Notes under the pieces: generated by a model
What the model was told of the DNA's origin: nothing
Seen by the model: only the letters and a program-made list of their open reading frames with translations
Database searches by the model: none
In this document: positions 25,914 through 39,600 of the stretch, piece after piece
Layout of the letters: each line of letters starts with the position of its first letter
Numbering within the stretch: the first letter of the stretch is position 1
Assembly: GCA_003342815.1 (NCBI GenBank)
Contig: PTEX01000054.1
Location: 2,513,919-2,577,918, forward strand
Direction: 5' to 3'
DNA from: Eudromia elegans
Taxonomy: Eukaryota; Chordata; Aves; Tinamiformes; Tinamidae
DNA length: 64,000 nucleotides
Position numbers and translations under genes: made by a program

Positions 25914-28004
25914 ATGAACCAGAATACAAGGAAATGTTATAAAGGTCTTCTACACATCTTGGAGATACTTTCCTATTAATCGAAGCACACACAAAGTATT
26001 TTTTAACTACGGAAAACTTGATATTCTGCAGTATCCAGAAGCAGAGAAATGCATGTGTACCAGCTGAACGCTGAGCTCAGGACAGCCTTTGTCTGCTCGT
26101 TCCACGAACGCAACCGAGGAATGCGGTACTGCTAAAACAAATACTTTTTTAACTGCTAAAACATCTTAAGTGATAATTTATATAATTCCACCACTATTCA
26201 CTGTGACAAATCACACTAAAAGGAGGTTTGCTATGAAAACAACAGATTTAGCTGCAGTGGCACTGTCAACCCTGCTATGATACACTGTCACTGAAAAGTC
26301 CTTAATTTTGGCTATCAGATACAATTTCAATTTCTTGCACTTTAAAGCAGCAAAAACAATTCTGTGAAGACTGTGTTTACCATCCCTCACTAAAGAACGC
26401 AGCTGTCTCAATCAATGCTGAATGTCTGTTCATTAGTTCGGTCTTACAAGCTGATGGAACAGATTACTTCATTCCCTCCCCACACACAGCAACTCCGAAA
26501 CGCGACACATACAGTTATCTCCCATACAGAATTCTTGCTTCCCTGCAATTCCAGGAGGTTGGACGTACTCGGGAGATATGAGACCTCTTTACCAAGAAAC
26601 CATTTTCTTTGTATTGTTTCAAGGCATCTGTCATACAGTAATTTTCAGTCCTATGGTAAAATAAAACCTATGTGAAAACTCAAACAAACAGCACTACTTG
26701 TGCATGTAGTTGGGCTGCCTCCTGTCTTTGTTGTTGGGATTGATCTACCAGGTCCAAGATTCTCCCAGGTCCTTCAGGAACACGGGTCAGGCCCTCATGA
26801 ACAATTTGTTCTCTATATCATGTTTTTAATGATTACCACATCTTTTTTAAATCAAAAATAGCATTCAAACACATGACCTAGAGTGGCGAGTGAGAGGGTT
26901 TTCGTGAACCCTTCTGAAGTTGCTATCACAGTTCCCCACCCCACGCACCTTCCAGGCAACCCACAGCTAGCTGGATCCCCGCTGATCGCTGCCCTTCGAG
27001 ATTCACTGATCCCGAGCATTCCCCCATCCCTTATCTCCAGGAGCCTGGTTTTCTCCTACGTAGGTAGACAAGAACATGGGACACTCTCATGCAAATGCTG
27101 GAAAGTATTTCTGCAGAGAAACCCCTTGAAACACCGTAAAGCACTGGGTGAAACAATATGAAAGTCTGAACTGAAACACCTCTGTTGGAATGATGCAATG
27201 TGCTGCATTCTTTAGGATGCATGACTGTTTTTCTTACTCCCTTATTTTAGATTCCACGTGATTATGAAAAGCAAGTTCTCGTTGAACATCTTGGTCTTTA
27301 GGAGTATATATAATCATGGAACTTATTACAGAAGAAGCAGGTGTACAAATATGAAGTCCCACAGGACTGTGGGATTATCAGACCACCAACATTATTATTT
27401 TTGACAGTATATCTGGTTGGAAAGTACACAGGATAAATTAAATAAATGGGTATTTCTTTTACACAAAGGCATCTACAGACGTAAGCTTTAACAGAGGTAT
27501 CAGGGAGAACCTAAAACCTCCATACTCTATTCAGAAGTCAGTACTCCAGCACACAAAAAGGACTGAGCTCAATTTCTGTACTGTGAAGGCAGGCAATGAA
27601 AGTAGGCTGCTGGAAACACCGCTCTGGAGCACGTAAACAGCATGAGGGCAGAGGGGTTTGAAACACCCCAGTCACGCCACGCTTAGGAGAGGGGAACTTC
27701 ATAAAATAAGGAAACTAAAGCCAAAAAACATTCCACTGAAACACTATTTTTTTCAGCTATTGTTTTTCAGCTAAATAACTAAATCATATTTGTACAATCA
27801 TACAATCAAAGGACAAGTTCTGTTTTTAAAACCACCATAAGTCTATTTTTCTTTCGCACCTCTCCACCTCTCAAACTACCCATGAAAAAAGAAGAAATCA
27901 CCTGGAATTCTGGCCGTCCACACCGGCCAGACCTGAACGGGAGTTTTCTATCGGTTTCATCTTGCTGTGGGATTTGGTCTGCTCTCTATCACGTTTTGCA
28001 GGCT

Positions 28005-28345
28005 GCTCACCCACCCAGCCTTGAGCACGCCTGTTCTAAGCACCGCACAGGTCAGCTCGGTTAAACACGCCGCATTGAAACGCTGCAGCCACTGCTGCAG
28101 CCGGCAATATTGCTGCTACAACTCGCGGCCGCTTCCTCGCCTTTCATGTGCCAGGGCCCGGGCTGTTACAAGCCTGGGAAGTTTCAGCAAGGCTCCTTCT
28201 TGAACGGGTGCCACTCACTCGGCTGCCTCGTGTTGCAACATCTGAGCTGCATCTTTTCCCACATCGGGAGCAAGGCTGAGCAGTGTGAGAAGAAGCTGCA
28301 TCGCTGCCGGCTCGCGCCACTGCCAACGGGAGGACCGCGACCTCC
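28005..28345. promoter_or_regulatory. GC-rich patch in intron 1
   Basis: GC-rich with moderate CpG (ACTCGCGGCCGCTTCC with a NotI-type site, CCAGGGCCCGGGCTG, GCCGGCTCGCGCC). It ends sharply at AT-rich sequence after about 28360. The open frames in it have Cys-, Ser- and Arg-rich products without a recognisable domain. Confidence 0.25.
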
Positions 28346-30059
28346 GGTACACGCAGCAACATTAAATTCCTATTAGAGAAAAATTACTTGGAAGGGGATT
28401 GCTCGATGCTATTTGATGTACCACTGCAAATTAGGCATTATCTGTAAGCTCCCAGAATTATTTCCCATAATGGCTCTGGTTATGTGAGTTATGTAACTAC
28501 AAATCAGTCTTCAATTTTTGTGCTTCACATGCAGCAATATACTGTATTCTGCAGTTACCGATGAAAATCTCCAAAGGACCTGCCAAGCTTCATTCTTATC
28601 TCTGTTGGTATCCAGTGCAGGACATGAAAGAGCTTAACTTACACATGCTTGCGGTGGGATGAACTCTGGAACTACGAGGAATACTGAGGAAAACAAGCCA
28701 AGGATGCATGTTATGGCCTTTACTTTTTCATGGCACCACTATAGAGTAAGGAAAAACAAACAACTACCCACAACTTGCTTATAGCTCTGTAAAAATTCCT
28801 TTTTCTCCCTGTTCTTGCACACTTTGCACGTTTCCAGACAGCGACACTGCGTTCCAGCATGGCCAGACCCAGACTTGCACTTTGCCAGAAGCAGAGCTGC
28901 CCCGTGAGCCCATCCAGGCAAAAAGGATGGCAAAATAAAAATCCATAAGCAAGCCCCAAATAAACCCACGGCAAAAACCCCTCCTCGTTGCCCTATTCCT
29001 GACATGCACGGTGTTGCCTCAGCCCTTTCAATCCATCGACACACAGACTCGTCCAGAGGAGCAGGGCAGAAAAGCCCACCCTCCTTCTCACATTTCTGCT
29101 GTGCACCCTCATACTGGGCTTCGATCCAGCCCCTTATGGGCAAGCAACAAGCCTAAGTCTATATTTTAATACTGACTACACACAGCAGGATAAGTTCAGC
29201 TTCAAACACCGTCGTAGAAAGTGCTGTAAATATCCAACCAAAAAGAATGACAAAGTCCCTCCTACCCTTCAGCAGCACATGCCTCTTACCACACCTCTCA
29301 GGAAGGCAGAAAGGCACCTGCACAACGGGCTCAGACCCGCAGCAAGTGGGTGCATATCCACTATACGCCCAGGTTAGTGAACCTGAGTAACGCTCCATCA
29401 CTTATTTACTGCATCTCTAAAGCATTTCAGTTTCTACGTTGAATATATATTTCACACAGTACCAAAACTTTTAAATATCCACAGGAAGATTTCATTTTTA
29501 TAGGCAATAAACATTAAATCTAAAGGACTGGAACATAAAAAGTGTTTTAATACCACATAAATCACCTTTCCCTAGACAGAATAAATCTCTGAAGGTTTTA
29601 AGGACTGCAATATAAATTTTTATGGCAAATTATCTACATAGAAATTATCTGCATGAGACGCACTTTCACTTCTCTTTCTCATTTACATAGTGCTGACAAT
29701 CTTTTCAATCACAACATTCAGTCCAATTTGGAAAGTCCAGAACACAATGAGCAGAAATACCAGCTAAACGCTGGGCGGTTCCTCGTCCTCTTCATCAAGA
29801 CTTTTGTGACTGCTGCTTATCAAATATACAAGTTCCCTTTGCAGGGATAACGACACTAATACATAAAAAGCAAGATTTACACAAGCACATCCTCTTGCAA
29901 AAGGGATTTTTGGCTTTTCTCACCCAGGGGCCCTGCTCCTACCCCCAATGGCAAAAGGGAGTTGTTCACTTGTGACAGCAAGTACCCTGCCAAGCACAAA
30001 CGCAGCAAGAGGCTGAATTAGCTGGTTTCAAAACGAAGAGCAGCAGTCACTGTTGTCCC

Positions 30060-30260
30060 TTGGGAGGTGCAGAGAGGGCACAAGGTGAAGAACTGCCGTG
30101 AAGATGATGATGCAACGCTGAAGGGTCACAGAGGGGGATCTCCATCCTGGCAGGTCTTCAACACTCTGCTAGGGCACATCGGGTCTGATCGAGTATGGGG
30201 ATCGCCTCATTTCAAGTGGGGTCTCAGACCCTAACCAACATTTCTGCAATTTTTCCTTCA
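30060..30260 (+). mobile_element. Possible old CR1 LINE 3' fragment
   Basis: The stretch reading GGATCTCCATCCTGG CAGGTCTTCAACACTC and then GGGTCTGATCGAG resembles the end of bird CR1 elements, in which CTCCATCCTTGGAGAT is followed by TCAAAACC and later CTGATCTAG. The match is diverged and was judged from memory of CR1 consensus. No terminal short repeats of the ATTCTATG type were seen. Other repeats are possible. Confidence 0.35.
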
Positions 30261-30841
30261 AACAAAAATCGACCACACACAAATGTCTCACTTCACCCCA
30301 GGGAACTGTTTACTGGAAGAATCCAGCAACAGCAACCAAGTCCTGCATCCCCTACACAGGGAGGAATGAAACAGGTAAGTATTTGACAGTACTATTTCCA
30401 GAATCCAGTTTTGGATACCCCCAAATGGGACAGGTTAAAATGAGATGACACCCGCAGACAGATGTTTTAAAGGCTCAGACTTCCAACTCAACAGTCCATC
30501 CCTGCCAAAGCCAGAGGCTGAGTATCACCCGTGGTGAGACAATAAGCAATGGCCTCCCAGAGCCTCTGTCTTAGCCTGCCTGCATACCTACTTCCTCATA
30601 ACCAAGGCAGAAACAGGCACAGGACTGCCAATTCCTGAGTCTCTGAAGCACACGCATCCTCAAAGGGCAGGTATTGCAGAGGTGTGGTGGACCCATCTTA
30701 CCAGAAATAGCTCAGTTTATTCTCCATTCCACTACGAGAAAAATGCTGACAGTAGTTCTCATAAGAAAAGACAAAATTAGCTCCTGGATAACCTCCTGTT
30801 GCCTTGGAGTCATTCTGAAAGGTGCTCAGCACTTCACAGAA

Positions 30842-30861
30842 CACTTCCCTCGAGGGAAGTG
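30842..30861. repeat. Perfect 20-bp palindrome CACTTCCCTCGAGGGAAGTG
   Basis: Identical to its reverse complement over 20 bases, with a central CTCGAG. The arms contain CTTCCC/GGGAAG, similar to ETS-type GGAA cores in opposite orientation. No function is known. Confidence 0.9.
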
Positions 30862-33213
30862 AGAGCAAATACAAAGTACTTGAAAGTCCCAAGAAAAAGA
30901 AAACGTAGGAGGTTTGCAAGGGGTAAGAATAGAGCACTGCATTACTTGCAATGTGTGTTTTACAAGGAAAATATTTTCAGGACTTCTGTATTACCAATCA
31001 AATTAGGGTAACATGACAGAGGCAGAATTACAAGCTGCTTCCCAGCCATCTCACTATGCTTCAAAGATATTTAAGTACCACCACGCACGGATAAAATGAG
31101 ATCATCAACCTACTCATAAAATGGTAATTCAAATCTTTAATGGAACCTTGCACTATAGAATTTAAAGAGCCATCACCCATGCAGGGACTCTGCAGCAGCA
31201 CATGCAGAGCAGCAGGCGCGATGGCCAAAGCAACCCCAAGGGGCTGGAGGCTTCGGGGGAGAAAGGAGCACCCAGCACACAGGCCACGTGGTGACTCACA
31301 GAGGAGCCAGACACAGGGGCATCTCCAAGACCTTGACTTTTGGCCAGTGAAAAGAAAAAGCCTTTGCTTTCTACCTGATGAAGGAGTGACATGCAGCTCT
31401 CTTCCGTACAATTTCACAAGCTTTTTTACTTTCTTGAATTATCTTTGAATCTAAAGGATGGAATCCACTTTCTTTTGAAATTCCACGTTGTTGCTGATCT
31501 TCCCACTTACTCAAGCTGCAAAAACTATTAACATTTTCTGTAATTAATGCTAATACTCGAGGAAAAAAAAAGCCATTGTATTAAGAAATTAACAAGATCA
31601 AGAAAGAAAACAAGTGCTTTTGAGACTGCATATAATTTATTCTGCTGCATGAGTTTTTTTCCTCTCAAAGAACAACTAAGCAGGGACTCCATAGCGCTGC
31701 CTCCTCACACTCCTCATCCTCGGCTGTCCTCATCCTCCTCCTCAGTAACCCTGGGCAACTTTTGCCAGATATTTACTTCCTTTAACACAGAAAAAAGCAC
31801 ACATCCACAGACTGAGCTTCCCTGGGGAAGGCCGGGCGTTCCCCGGGGCTGCAGCACCGCGTGCAGGGCAGCAGACAGGGGTGGGTACCTTGGAGCTCTA
31901 TGAGGATCCTGCTGAAGGCGGGAGCAGCGTGGCTGCCCGTGAATCAGCGCGTCGCAGGCCACGAGGCCAGACCTCCCTCTGGCTTTTAGTCATCCCACCA
32001 GCAGAGCTACGCGTTCCCCGGAGCATTTTTTACAAGTACTTTTCAGGAAAAAGCAAGGGTAAAGAAAAAAAATGAAGAAATCCAAACATTCAGCAACCAT
32101 GAAACCTCCACAATGAGAAATTAAGTCCAGGAGGAGGAGGGAAGTGCAATGCTTGAGCAAACTGGGCTTCTGGCTTTGGGGTGAGGGCAACCTTCGCAAC
32201 GACGACCTTCTGCACGGAGCGAGCCTACCGAGAAGGCTACTGCCTATTGCACCCAGCCAGAAGATAAGTAGATTCCGTACAAAATGAGTGCTTAGAGAGG
32301 AAAAAAAGATCAAGAAAGGCTTGTGGACGGTTCACATGGACCCTGCCAATACGTCACCTGCCACAGCCCTGCTGAGTTAGGAGGTTGCTGCACTTGACAC
32401 TCATAACTCCACTCCATCATCCCCTTTTTTCACTTAAACCCACACCGCACTCTTTAAAAAGTTGCAAAGGAGCCCAGGAAAACCATCTAATTCCGAGGGG
32501 AAAAAAGAAATCCACAGAGCACTGCACAGCCTCCTGTAGTTGAGGGACAGGAGAGCGCAGAGTGCTCGGCACTTTGGGAAATAAATTGTTACCATTTACT
32601 AAAATTATTGTTTTACTATTGTAATACATGCACACTTGAACTTCAGTTTTATCAAAAAAAATGCAAAAACCTACGTCTGCTCACAGGCACCAGCCATTAG
32701 TTGAGCTTGCCCAAAGACAGCTCCCGTCTATGGGACAGTTGCATTGAGTTGCTGGGGGCTGCCCACACGTTTGTTCCAAGTCTACCTTTAAGTACCCCCA
32801 AACAAGTACCACAACTGGTGTGTGAGGCCACATTCAAGTGACAGGGGCATAGGAGGAGATGACACTTTAACATTGGCATCTTCTTTGGTTACTTTGCCTA
32901 AAATACTGTGTTTTTTTGTGGAAAACTGTAATCCAAAGCCTAAACCACAAGGCCTTTCTGCATGGTACTAACCAGACCATAGACTTTGCTGTCAAGCTTA
33001 ATGAGTTCCCCCAAAGCTACACACAAACCTCAGATAAATCTGTAAAACAAAATCTTTTGCTTCTGGGTATAGGTCAGCTCTAGAGTTAATTGACTTTTTC
33101 AGACTCTGCCTCTAAGGGATGCCTCAGCTACAAAGAAGAATAAATGGAGATATATGGCATATACATTAAGGCTGTGTTGACAGAGGATGCTGCTACTCAT
33201 AACTTCAAACATT

Positions 33214-33239
33214 TTGCCTCCTGGAGGCAATTTTTTTTT
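33214..33239 (+). repeat. Palindrome TTGCCTCC T GGAGGCAA followed by T9
   Basis: Eight-base arms with a one-base centre, then nine T. It looks like a bacterial-type terminator, but in a vertebrate intron it is almost certainly coincidental. Confidence 0.6.
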
Positions 33240-36130
33240 AAATCCTTCCCAATAAAAGGTCTGCAGGGACAGCAGGATCTAGTTAAGATACCCGCTGGTC
33301 TTGGGCAACTTGTCTGGCTTGCTTAGGTTTGCTCAACTATATGATCAAACTAAGTTATTCCGCCTGCCAAAACCACGCGGCAAGTTTTCCTCAAGCTGAA
33401 GTTTCTACCTCCTAGCTGATGCTCATAGGAATTTCCTCTGATTCCAAAGAATTGCCCAAACGTTTTAGCGCTTACAAGGGGTAACTTTCTAGATGAGGTG
33501 CAGCACCACAGCCCTAACAAAAAACTTCCCTCCTGAGGACCCTGTTCCCTGGCACGGTTACACGCTTCGATACTACAGCAGCAAAGTCCTTGTTAAGATT
33601 CAGGGCCTACTGTTCAGGGCGTCACAAATTCATATTATCCTCTGAAGAAAAACATCTTTTTCTACGATTAAAAATATACTCTGACCTCTGGTAATCTTCC
33701 AACCTGGGCTGCAGATGATGCTCTGACTATTAAAATCCTAGGCCAGGCTCATCCCTAGATGGCACTGCTTATTGCTTCCTGGCACCCTGCGCTCAGGTTC
33801 TTCTCCTGGATGCATGGAGCTACGCCGATGAGCGCATTCATCACATCATAAATTACACATTCAAAGGTGAACATTAAAACCACAACTATTCTGTATGAGA
33901 GCAAAGAAAACCCCTACCATGCTGCTTTGCATCTCTACATCTTCCTGGGAAGAAGAGCTGTGCTGCAGTTCCCCTTCCATGGGCACCACCTCATTTACAG
34001 ATCTTGGTGCTTCTCACAGCTCCACGGTTGCCTTCTTCTTTGTATGGATGGGGTCAACCACTCTTAAGACCACTACGTCTGGAGTATATTGTGCTCCAAA
34101 GCAATGGCATTTCAGCAGAATGACCCATATTTTATGGAAATGCCCTGCTCTACAAAGCTAGGACATGAACTCCTGAACTACATCCTTAAGTAATGTGCCA
34201 AATAAGATGCCACCACAAAAAATTCCCAGAAACCTATGATATTAGAGAAAGCAGAAATATTGTTTTGTTCTGATGGTGTTGCAAAATTTTGTGTTACTTT
34301 TGGGATGCTTTAATTAAAGTAGCTCTCTAAAGCTGAAGGTTCTGTGTTGGATTTTTTTTTTTTTTTTAATGTTTTCACACAAGTACAACGTGGAATTATA
34401 TACTGAAATTACTGGGCAAAAAGAAGAATTAAACAAGTCAGGATAATGGTTATTTTCAGTATACCCAGAGATTGCCTGGCACTTTGAAAAAAAATGACCT
34501 ATGTAGACACTTACAAGCTTTTCTGCAGAAGCAGAGTACTCAGTTGGAGGACAGACTCCAGGGTTCTCATTATTTTCTACAGAAAATTCTGAAGTCATAA
34601 CAAATGAATATGCTCTGTTGCTGCCCTGAAAAGAATCCGACTCCAGCTGAAAGCTGGTGCTCTGCCCTCCGACTGTACCAAGTCCCATTGTATTTCTGGA
34701 TACGGAACATCAGGGCGATAAACAACATCCTAGGGCACCATTTGCAAATAGATGGAATTTAATGTTCCCTTCCACATGCAAAAATGGGGGCAGAAACTTG
34801 TCAATATGCTTTATAACCTGCTATGCCATTAAAATAATCACAGACTGTTATAATTTCATATAGATTTGATAGTAGTTTGGGGGGGAAAAAAGCCAATATT
34901 GGAATACTTTTTTGTTTTTAGGGGATTTGAAATAACAAAACAACCCACTGTCAGCTCCTGGTCTTGCCTATCAACTCTTATTTATTTATCTCTACTACAT
35001 ACGAGCCAAAATCTAGAGAACAATATCCATATCAGGGACACAGTAAGTAGAAGAGACAGGCATCTCTCTTGGAAAAGAGGTTATGAATACTCTCATTCAC
35101 ACGTTCTCCCATCCATCTTCTCCCCCTGCACCTCAACATCATCCACATTGATATTTTTGTTACCAGTAAATGACAACTTGTAAGGAAACTTTCCATTTTT
35201 CCAACTTTCTTGCCAATTCTGCAAGAGAATTTAAAGTTTCATTTTGCACAAAAATTCAAGTCCTTTGAAGGATGTCACAACTTCACACACATTAAAACCA
35301 GACATCAAGTAGTTAACACAGTAAACACATCTGGGAAGGAAAAAAATACCAGACTGATGATCAACACAATGCTTAAGAACTAAAATTTAAGAATCATTGT
35401 AAGATTCTAATAAAAAGCTGGTTTTGTCTTCTCTGCAATACAGTAAAATGGATCTCCTTAAAGTTCTTCCAGAGTGCAGGAATGCCTCACAACCCAGTCA
35501 TATATTCCTGTTCCTTGGGAAAACTAATTAAAAGATGAACTGGCATTACTGAACTCTGGGAAGAGGTTTAACACATTCAAGTTAAATTAACAGGTTAAAA
35601 GAGATATTTTGTTTACAGGAAGATCCCAGTACTTCCTGTTGCTTTTTACTTGTAGAAGAGTCCCAGCCTCCATTAAAATACAACAGAGTCTCCCTTCACA
35701 ATTAGTATTGGAATGGCTACGGTAAAAATTTCAGCACAAAGCAAGCTTTAGATTTTAAATTGCTTATAGAAAGATTTCATGAGATTTATCTTTGTATATT
35801 ATCGCCCAAGCGCCCTACACCCCTCCCAAATGACTCGGTAGACCCTAAACATAAATGAGAAGCACGAAAGAACACAACATATTCCCTAAAATTGCTGTTT
35901 AAACCAAACACGGTAAATCCAAGCAGCAACATACTGCTTTTCAGCTTGAATAAACGAGCACAGGCAGAAAAGCTGTCTTTAAAACAAAGCAGTAGATCAA
36001 TAGATACACATCGTCTTGCAGGAAATCCTGCCAGATAGTGTCTGCTGTCTAAAATCGGGATTTTTCACAGCAATGATATAATTTGCATAGATTGTCTTAA
36101 AGAAAGAGAATCTGTGAAGAAAACTACAAA

Positions 36131-36164
36131 GAAAAAAAAAGAGAGAGAGAGAGGAAAAAAAAAG
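36131..36164. repeat. Poly(A)-(GA)n-poly(A) purine tract
   Basis: A9, then GAGAGAGAGAGAGAGG, then A9 and G, a pure purine tract of about 34 bases on the plus strand. Homopurine-homopyrimidine tracts of this kind can form triplex DNA. Confidence 0.8.
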
Positions 36165-36259
36165 ATTGCTATGACTACTGAAAAAGTTTGTGTATACCTA
36201 ATGCTTCATATTCCAGTATAAGAATGTATTTAGCTTAAACCAGAGAAGATAAAGAGAAG

Positions 36260-36640
36260 TTGGGAAACCTGTTTACATTTTTGCCTTTGCACAATCTTGT
36301 GCATTAGCAGGCCAGCAATAGTAACGAAAGTAACTCGTCACAAACAGCTCAAGCCTGCCAGCAACGAAAATTAATGGGAAGGCAAGGATTTTCTTTTGAT
36401 GTTGGAAAGGCTCCAGTAAAAACTGGTTTGTACATGGGAACATGGTGTCAGACTAGAAGAGAATCAGCTTGTCTGACTTGTGGTTTTCTTGACAACATTC
36501 ATCTTCTCTTGGCCTGATAGAGAGCAATTAGTGCTTGTCAGTTGAATCATGTGTTATTAAGATCATTCAGGCATTTTTTAATTATGATTACCTAAACAGA
36601 CAGCAAAAGACATTCTCAAGCAACTTTAACAATCCACTTC
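36260..36640. promoter_or_regulatory. Candidate conserved non-coding element
   Basis: A repeat-free segment of balanced composition with several transcription-factor-like motifs. These are TGTTTAC (36270-36276, forkhead type), TGTGGTTT (36479-36486, RUNX type) and clustered AATTA/TAATTATGATTA homeodomain-type sites towards the 3' end. It has no coding potential. The class is an inference from appearance only, since conservation cannot be tested here. Confidence 0.25.
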
Positions 36641-39600
36641 CTTTTCAGACGATTTCCAAGTCGATTTTTTCGACATTTTGAAAGTAATCTTAACACTCTA
36701 CCTGCAAGAAGGAAAAATCTTTACTGCATTTTCCATGTTTAGTACATTAAAAAAAAAAAAAAAAGTATTGTAGCCTAAAACCTACGCACCATCTCATTAT
36801 CAGATATTGTCTAAGTAATTACAATTTTTGCAGTTAAAAAGTAGATTGGTCTTCTATAAACCCTGCAAGTTGGTCTATATGCCAAGACTTGTTTTAAAAC
36901 AGCTAAAACAATGCCTCATAAGCTGATAATGATACGGCATTCCTAATAAATACTGCTTTCTTTCACCATCACAGATTTAGAATCAGGATATGAATAGTGT
37001 CAGGAATGACATCACCCCTGGGTGTTGTTTAAAACCCCTCCCCAAATAAAATGGTTCCTTATCACTGACTTAGACAATTTTTCCCACTGAAAAGAAAGCT
37101 AAAAGCAAGACAAGACTAGACACAAAATTTCGAGTTATTTAAATTACAGATATCAGAGTAATTGGGTTTTACAGGCTGCGCATGAAAGAAATCAGGAGAG
37201 CTTTTAGGCTTTGTATTTGGGATCAGAATACCGCATTTAGAATAACGCTATTGTTTCTTCCCTTTGGCATTTCTCCCTCTGCTTTATCAGGGGATTTTTC
37301 AAGTTTCTATATTAACATTTCCTTCTTTTCTGCTCGCTATAAACCTTGCCCTGCAGAACTCGCACACCGTTCTCGCTCCACCAGCCGCTCCCGGGCAAGG
37401 CCGGCCCGCACGGCATCTATCAGGGATGGGAAATTAAGGTCCCATTCCCTGAAAACATCAGCATCCTTGGGAGCCTCCGACCCTCTCGTTTTTAGTGGAT
37501 CCGTGAACTCAGCTTTTCCAGCACAGATGTTGCTGAAGATACTTTAAAGGGAACACACTTTTCAAAACAAACAGAGTAAATATTTAACGTGCACACTGAT
37601 TTTAATAGGCATCAAAACCTTGCTCCTAAAATGAATGATATTCAAGTATCTATTACCAATTCCCAGGAGTACATCTAATGAAGGATCCTTGAAGATTTTT
37701 CTTTTTGGGAAGATTCTTGATGTTTGCGTGCTGCCACAGCAGGAAAACAAGAGCATCATACGATGCCTTTGCCTACCATCGACACCCTATTTAATGGGGG
37801 ACTTTCTTTAAAAGACAGAAGCTTTCAAGGCGGCTCCCTAGAGTGCAAGAGATGAAGTTAATGGCACATTTTCTCACAGTTTCTACTACAGCTTATTAAA
37901 ACTGCAGTTGGGTATGTAAAGGATAAGAGGACTACTTCATGTAGGCCTCTACTTGCTAAGCGCAAATAGTAGAGCAAAAAAAAAGAACACTTATGATGCT
38001 TTAAATTTAGCATTTGGCTCTCTCATGGGCTCTGGTTCCAATGTGCCATGTGGCTCATTCTTCCAGAGGGAGAATCTCACAGGCCAGTTCCGGAGCACTG
38101 TGAAGAATAAAGGAAATTACTCATTTTTGGCTGAGCTCTGGCAGAACATTATTTGCAGGTTTTTGAACTATTACGGCAATATAAAAGCTGAAAAGGGTAC
38201 TTTTTCAGATTTTTTTTTTTAACCAAACCAGCTATATTTCTAGGTACTCTAACTGATTCCTGATAAGCCAGACTATTCAAGAGACATCCCAGACCCTACT
38301 ATCTTCTTAATTTGCTCCTTGATCTCCAAATTTACTCCAAAAATAACAAAAAACAAAACCCAGCATTCTGCTTTTTAAATCAGGAATCTGAATGAATCCT
38401 CTTGCTGAAATAGCTGATCGTTATCCACAGCGACTACCATCACCAACATTCAATTGGATATATTCAAGGCATAACTAAATAGGCCTAAGAAAAGTCTAAG
38501 AAATGAGAAGAAGAGCTGTCTTATTCTGGACTCAGCATCCCATAGTAGCTGACTATACTAAGGAATCTCATGTTCTAGTTTTGCTACTCATTCTGGGCCT
38601 ATCTTTTATAGCTTTCCTTACTCATGGGTGACAAGCGCATTTATACAATATTTGTCCTCTGCATGGACTTAAAATATTTATATGGATTTTCTTTTTAAAC
38701 CAGATCATAGGAATAAGAAATTTTTGCAAGATAGTGCTTTACGGTTTAAATAATTTAAGCCTATGACAAATATAGCTAGGAATATTGCATACAAAGTTAC
38801 ACAATTAAGAGAATATTTAAATTTGTTCCTGCTTACAGAGAAATAAACTCTCTGAATCGTACCTCCTATTAAAGTAGGGAAAAATGTGTCTTCAGAATAC
38901 TTGAGTCATTCAGACTCTTACTTCTAGGCACCACCAAAGGATGCTAAAAGTTATAAACAGCAAGGAAACAATTCAGCTACCACAGGTAATTTCCACATCA
39001 GAATGACTTCTAATTCTTGGCTCAAACTCTTCTGCTTTCTGTAACAGGGCTAAATGACATAAAAACATGCTAGCAGCAATTAAATACCATGCTTGGCAGC
39101 CAAAGATGCTTTAAAGCACAGATGAGGCCGGCTCGTAGGGCTGCCACGATCTATTTGGAACGAGAGCCTCAACCGTACTGAAACGCTGCTCAGAACTACC
39201 ACCTTTTAGGCAGACTTTTTTAATGCAGTGGTAGATTTTGATTACAGGCACACCATTGTCCCCATTTTTTTTTTTTTTTAATTACTCCCTGTGGCTATCA
39301 GTAAAATACTGTTACTAAAACAAATGACATACTGCTCAGAAACTCTCCATCTGCAAGATGTCAGCAGCTGCATTTATTTTTTGGTCGGTTGGTTGTTTTT
39401 TGTTCTCCCCCTCTCCTATTTTTTTCTTTTTCTCCTTCTTTAAATTACAAAGCCAACTCATTTTCTAATAATTGAAACAACCACATCAAATACTTTCAAC
39501 TCCGTGTTGAGGACAATTCTTCCTGTTCAATACATTACCTAATACTTACTCCCACCTTCCTATGCAATTTTCCAACTTGTCTTGCACAAATTTCCAAAGG

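Noticed and set aside
33214..33239. Rho-independent terminator
   Set aside because: The host is a vertebrate, where this signal has no such role. The one-base centre also makes a poor RNA hairpin.
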